Part shown: positions 5,701 through 6,506 of the stretch, piece by piece
Layout of the letters: every line of letters starts with the position of its first letter
How positions within the stretch are numbered: position 1 is the stretch's first letter
Assembly: GCA_017608725.1 (NCBI GenBank)
Contig: JAFCFG010000057.1
Location: 1-6,506 of the forward strand
Length of the DNA stretch: 6,506 nucleotides
Direction: 5' to 3'
Source of the DNA: Candidatus Iainarchaeum sp.
Lineage (GTDB): Archaea > Iainarchaeota > Iainarchaeia > Iainarchaeales > GCA-2688035
The notes under the pieces: generated by a model
Database searches by the model: none
What the model saw: the letters and a program-made list of their open reading frames with translations, nothing else
Told to the model about the DNA's origin: nothing
Program-made: the position numbers and the translations under genes

Positions 5701-6424
5701 AGTTGTCTACAGGGAAACCGTTCAAAAGGGCTGCAATACACTTGAGGGGAAATCTCCAAACAAGCATAACAAGTTCAAGATGCGGGTTGAGCCACTGGAA
5801 AAGGATGTTCTGCAAAAGTTGATTGAGGCAAAGATTACTAAAAAAATAAAGCCAAAGGACAAGGAAATGATTGCCAAATTCGAGGAAATTGGCTTTGACA
5901 GGGATACTGCAAGGAGAATTTGGAGTGTTCACAACAACAATGTCTTTGTTGACATGACCAGGGGCATAGTAGCATTGTACGAGATTAAGGAAATGGTCAT
6001 TCAGGCATTTCAGGATGCAATGAATGAAGGGCCGCTTGCAAAGGAGAAATGCTTTGGAATAAAGGTCATTTTGGAGGATGCTACCCTGCATGAAGATGCT
6101 ATACACAGGGGGCCTGCCCAGGTTCTGCCAGCAATCACCAGGACTATTTACGCTTGCGTTCTAAGCAGTGACCCGATGCTGCTTGAGCCAAAGCAGACTC
6201 TGTTTATAACTGTTCCACAGGATTATATGGGAAATGTAAGCAAAGAACTTGGCCAGAGGAGAACACAGATAAACGAAATAAAGCAGGAGGGGGATTCAAG
6301 CATTTTTATTGCAAAGGCCCCAGTAAAGGAGCTAATTGGGTTTTCAGCAGCAATCAGGGGCGCAACACAGGGCAGGGCGATTTGGACTGCAGAATATGCC
6401 GGATACGAGCCATTGCCAAGGTAA
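2789..6424 (+). CDS. fusA: Translation elongation factor 2 precursor, interrupted by an intein
   Basis: This GTPase drives translocation on the archaeal ribosome. The precursor has 1211 residues; removal of the 509-residue intein leaves 702. N-extein residues 1-34 run from MGRREEM to AHIDHGK, and the C-extein resumes TTMTDNL, rebuilding the P-loop AHIDHGKTT. In spliced numbering the GTPase motifs are RGITI (68-72), DTPGH (94-98), NKVD (148-151) and GSA (203-205), followed by domain II from about 270-375 and GMGELHLEV (435-443). The diphthamide site is HEDAIHRGPAQ with His597 (CAC at 6104-6106), suggesting that the host makes diphthamide. Archaeal EF-2 is usually about 730 residues; this one ends after EYAGYEPLPR at a TAA. 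The missing C-terminal tail is encoded in frame directly downstream (6425-6506). Counting the TAA as one codon gives about 730. Either the stop is a mutation, readthrough or base error, or the host uses a shortened EF-2. Confidence 0.97.
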   Translation: MGRREEMVKLAEKMMQNRENIRNIGIVAHIDHGKCIDGKARIALADGRVMTAEEVFQLSALQGKKVRETKNETIFALDEPLELFSVNKGTGRVEKKIASHAWKLTGGKMLKVKLRNGYSIATTPEHQYLTFDGLSFGFKQAKELRKGDRVVAARKLKVKSRFDIEKKALKLLSQKQFYVKLREEPARVLKQRILAKGTEEVRKAIGSKLKKASFKHSLWRGILPLRDLLQLIELFEISYEKAYSWIEWVGLKNSTNLRLPKNWKQVFYIAGLMVGDGTGNRFVVGKKELGKRFAEACDELGLKPKTRKYEGKTPELTTNNSFLIFLNALFDYPLKKKSRNVKISDFVREAPDNLVAEFLKAYFDCDGAVEKERSAVSITSASKEMLLDLQMLLPRFGCIAINQGETLYLSGESAKSFAERVGFGLREKQLKAMKLKQKSTGSVVCDVVPCYGLKNAREALKISKASIGHHYYKYENGTYCPQINTYKSIQLMLAKKGIATKIKPDELAFIEITGIQEEEAETVYDFTVPENHNFVAEGIVIHNTTMTDNLIAAAGLMSEELAGKQLFMDFYELEQQRGITINSANISLVHKFQGKEYLVNVIDTPGHIDFGGEVIRAMRAVDGVVVVVDSVEGVMPQTETVIRQALREKVKPTLFINKVDRLVNELQLNEKQMQERFVKTITQVNKLIRNNAPKGYAENWQVRVNDGSVSFGSAYYNWALNIHTMRETGISFKDVYDFCKNQDQKTLAKKSPLHSAILGMVIEHLPNPIEAQKYRISTIWAGEPESEAGKAMIACDENGPFSMMVTDVTVDPHAGDIATGRIYSGKIKSGMKVKLLTGQKEVGIQQVVVFMGPERVQVQEVPCGNIAGLVGVKEIWAGETISNTDMRAFESFKSTAEPVMTVSVEPKQTKDLPKLIEVIRQITKEDPNIVATLNQETGEHLISGMGELHLEVTQYRIEKDHKIAIEVSPPIVVYRETVQKGCNTLEGKSPNKHNKFKMRVEPLEKDVLQKLIEAKITKKIKPKDKEMIAKFEEIGFDRDTARRIWSVHNNNVFVDMTRGIVALYEIKEMVIQAFQDAMNEGPLAKEKCFGIKVILEDATLHEDAIHRGPAQVLPAITRTIYACVLSSDPMLLEPKQTLFITVPQDYMGNVSKELGQRRTQINEIKQEGDSSIFIAKAPVKELIGFSAAIRGATQGRAIWTAEYAGYEPLPR
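2891..4417 (+). mobile_element. EF-2 intein with LAGLIDADG homing endonuclease, inserted in the GTPase P-loop
   Basis: This is a 509-residue self-splicing protein element within EF-2, between Lys34 and the following Thr of HIDHGK/TT. All class 1 splicing residues are present: Cys1 (TGT at 2891), block B TTPEH with Thr89 and His92, block F VYDFTVPENHNFV (489-501), block G GIVIHN with penultimate His508 and terminal Asn509, and Thr as the +1 nucleophile. The endonuclease carries two LAGLIDADG motifs, YIAGLMVGDG (234-243) and FLKAYFDCDG (324-333), with both acidic residues (Asp242, Asp332) kept, so it may still be active. Arginine codons differ from the host: AGG is 9 of 26 here against 24 of 29 in the C-extein, and CGN is 6 of 26 against 2 of 29. 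This fits horizontal arrival. From memory, EF-2 inteins have been described (Methanopyrus kandleri), so the type may not be new; I cannot compare sites here. Confidence 0.96.
3590..3889 (+). other. LAGLIDADG endonuclease core of the intein
   Basis: The two dodecapeptide motifs lie 90 residues apart, the normal distance for a single-chain, double-motif LAGLIDADG nuclease acting as a pseudo-dimer. Motif 1 is at 3590-3619 and motif 2 at 3860-3889, each keeping its catalytic Asp. Between them are GKKELGKRF and a TTNNSFLIFLNALF segment, comparable to family strands and helices contacting DNA. The expected target is the intein-free EF-2 P-loop coding sequence around the insertion point. The flanking intein residues, about 116-232 and 405-470, are unusually rich in Lys/Arg and may help bind DNA; this is inference. 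Confidence 0.85.
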
Positions 6425-6506
6425 ATGCAGGAGCAGGTGATTGGAGAGGTAAGGAAGAGAAAAGGCCTTGACCCAAAGCCAAAGTCAGCGCAGTATTTTT
6501 TGGAGT
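6425..6506 (+). other. EF-2 C-terminal tail in frame after the TAA (runs off window)
   Basis: The 27 codons after the EF-2 stop, in the same frame, encode a segment containing EQVIGEVRKRKGLDPKP and ending QYFLE. This matches the conserved C-terminus of archaeal and eukaryotic EF-2, where an ETRKRKGLKEG-type segment is followed by a tail ending near YLE or FLDKL. Recalled archaeal EF-2 sequences have nine residues between the proline of the FE-x-x-P motif and the E-[IV]-RKRKG segment; here there are also nine positions if TAA counts as one, so there is no insertion or deletion. The ATG touches the TAA (TAAATG), as at the rps12/rps7 junction, with a weak AAGGT at 6418-6422, so separate initiation is possible. 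It could be a remnant of EF-2, a readthrough extension or a small separate peptide. The final T could begin a stop codon, but the window ends there. Confidence 0.85.

Noticed and set aside
5117..6106. Open frame of 329 codons on the minus strand opposite EF-2
   Set aside because: It lies wholly opposite a strongly conserved coding region, resembles no family I know, and its Cys/Phe/Leu-rich content is what the complement of Lys/Glu/Ala-rich codons gives.
6422..6424. TAA reassigned to an amino acid throughout this genome
   Set aside because: rpoA2, rps12 and rps7 all end at TAA exactly where their families end, so TAA works as a stop here; TAG and TGA also end genes at the expected places. 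Local readthrough remains possible.
6395..6440. Frameshift as the cause of the EF-2 truncation
   Set aside because: The tail is in the same frame as the body and the spacing to RKRKGL is normal with TAA counted as one codon, so no insertion or deletion is needed.
1..6506. CRISPR array, tRNA, rRNA or insertion sequence
   Set aside because: No regularly spaced repeats, tRNA-like or rRNA sequence, transposase or terminal inverted repeats were seen; apart from the spacers the window is covered by recognised genes.

Overview
The window is an archaeal translation/transcription operon, all on the + strand and close-packed. In order it holds the 3' part of RNA polymerase subunit A'' (rpoA2), ribosomal protein eL30 (L30e), archaeal NusA, ribosomal protein uS12, ribosomal protein uS7, and elongation factor 2 (EF-2). 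EF-2 is interrupted by a large intein. The split A'' subunit, an eL30, a two-KH-domain NusA and EF-2 rather than EF-G mark the source as Archaea. Arginine is written mostly with AGG/AGA and the base composition is moderately AT-rich. I cannot place the lineage. Short divergent proteins and an intein in EF-2 would suit a DPANN-type or other uncultivated archaeon, but that is only a guess.

Layout: 3-821 rpoA2 (start outside the window); 822-917 an AT-rich spacer that may hold a promoter; 918-1235 rpl30e; 1246-1659 nusA; 1664-2092 rps12; 2093-2695 rps7, directly abutting rps12; 2696-2788 a purine-rich spacer made largely of a tandem duplication; 2789-6424 EF-2 with an in-frame 509-codon intein (2891-4417); 6425-6506 sequence that continues EF-2 in frame beyond a TAA codon. 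Three starts (rps12, rps7, EF-2) have clear Shine-Dalgarno sequences of the AAGGTGA or AAGGAAGTGA kind and rpl30e has GGAAGGGG; nusA has none that is convincing and probably relies on coupling to the gene before it.

The genes make parts of the gene-expression machinery: an RNA polymerase subunit, a transcription factor of the NusA family, large- and small-subunit ribosomal proteins, and the translocase that moves tRNA and mRNA through the ribosome. The unusual biology lies in EF-2. The intein sits inside the GTP-binding P-loop, between Lys34 and the next Thr, so the precursor should be unable to bind GTP until the intein splices out. It also carries both LAGLIDADG homing-endonuclease motifs, and its arginine codons differ clearly from those of its host gene. 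At the other end, EF-2 stops at a TAA 28 codons before the family's usual C-terminus. The expected tail, including the conserved RKRKGL segment, is present in the same frame right after that TAA with no length change. This points to a recent nonsense change, stop-codon readthrough, reinitiation at the adjoining ATG, or a base error in the assembly.
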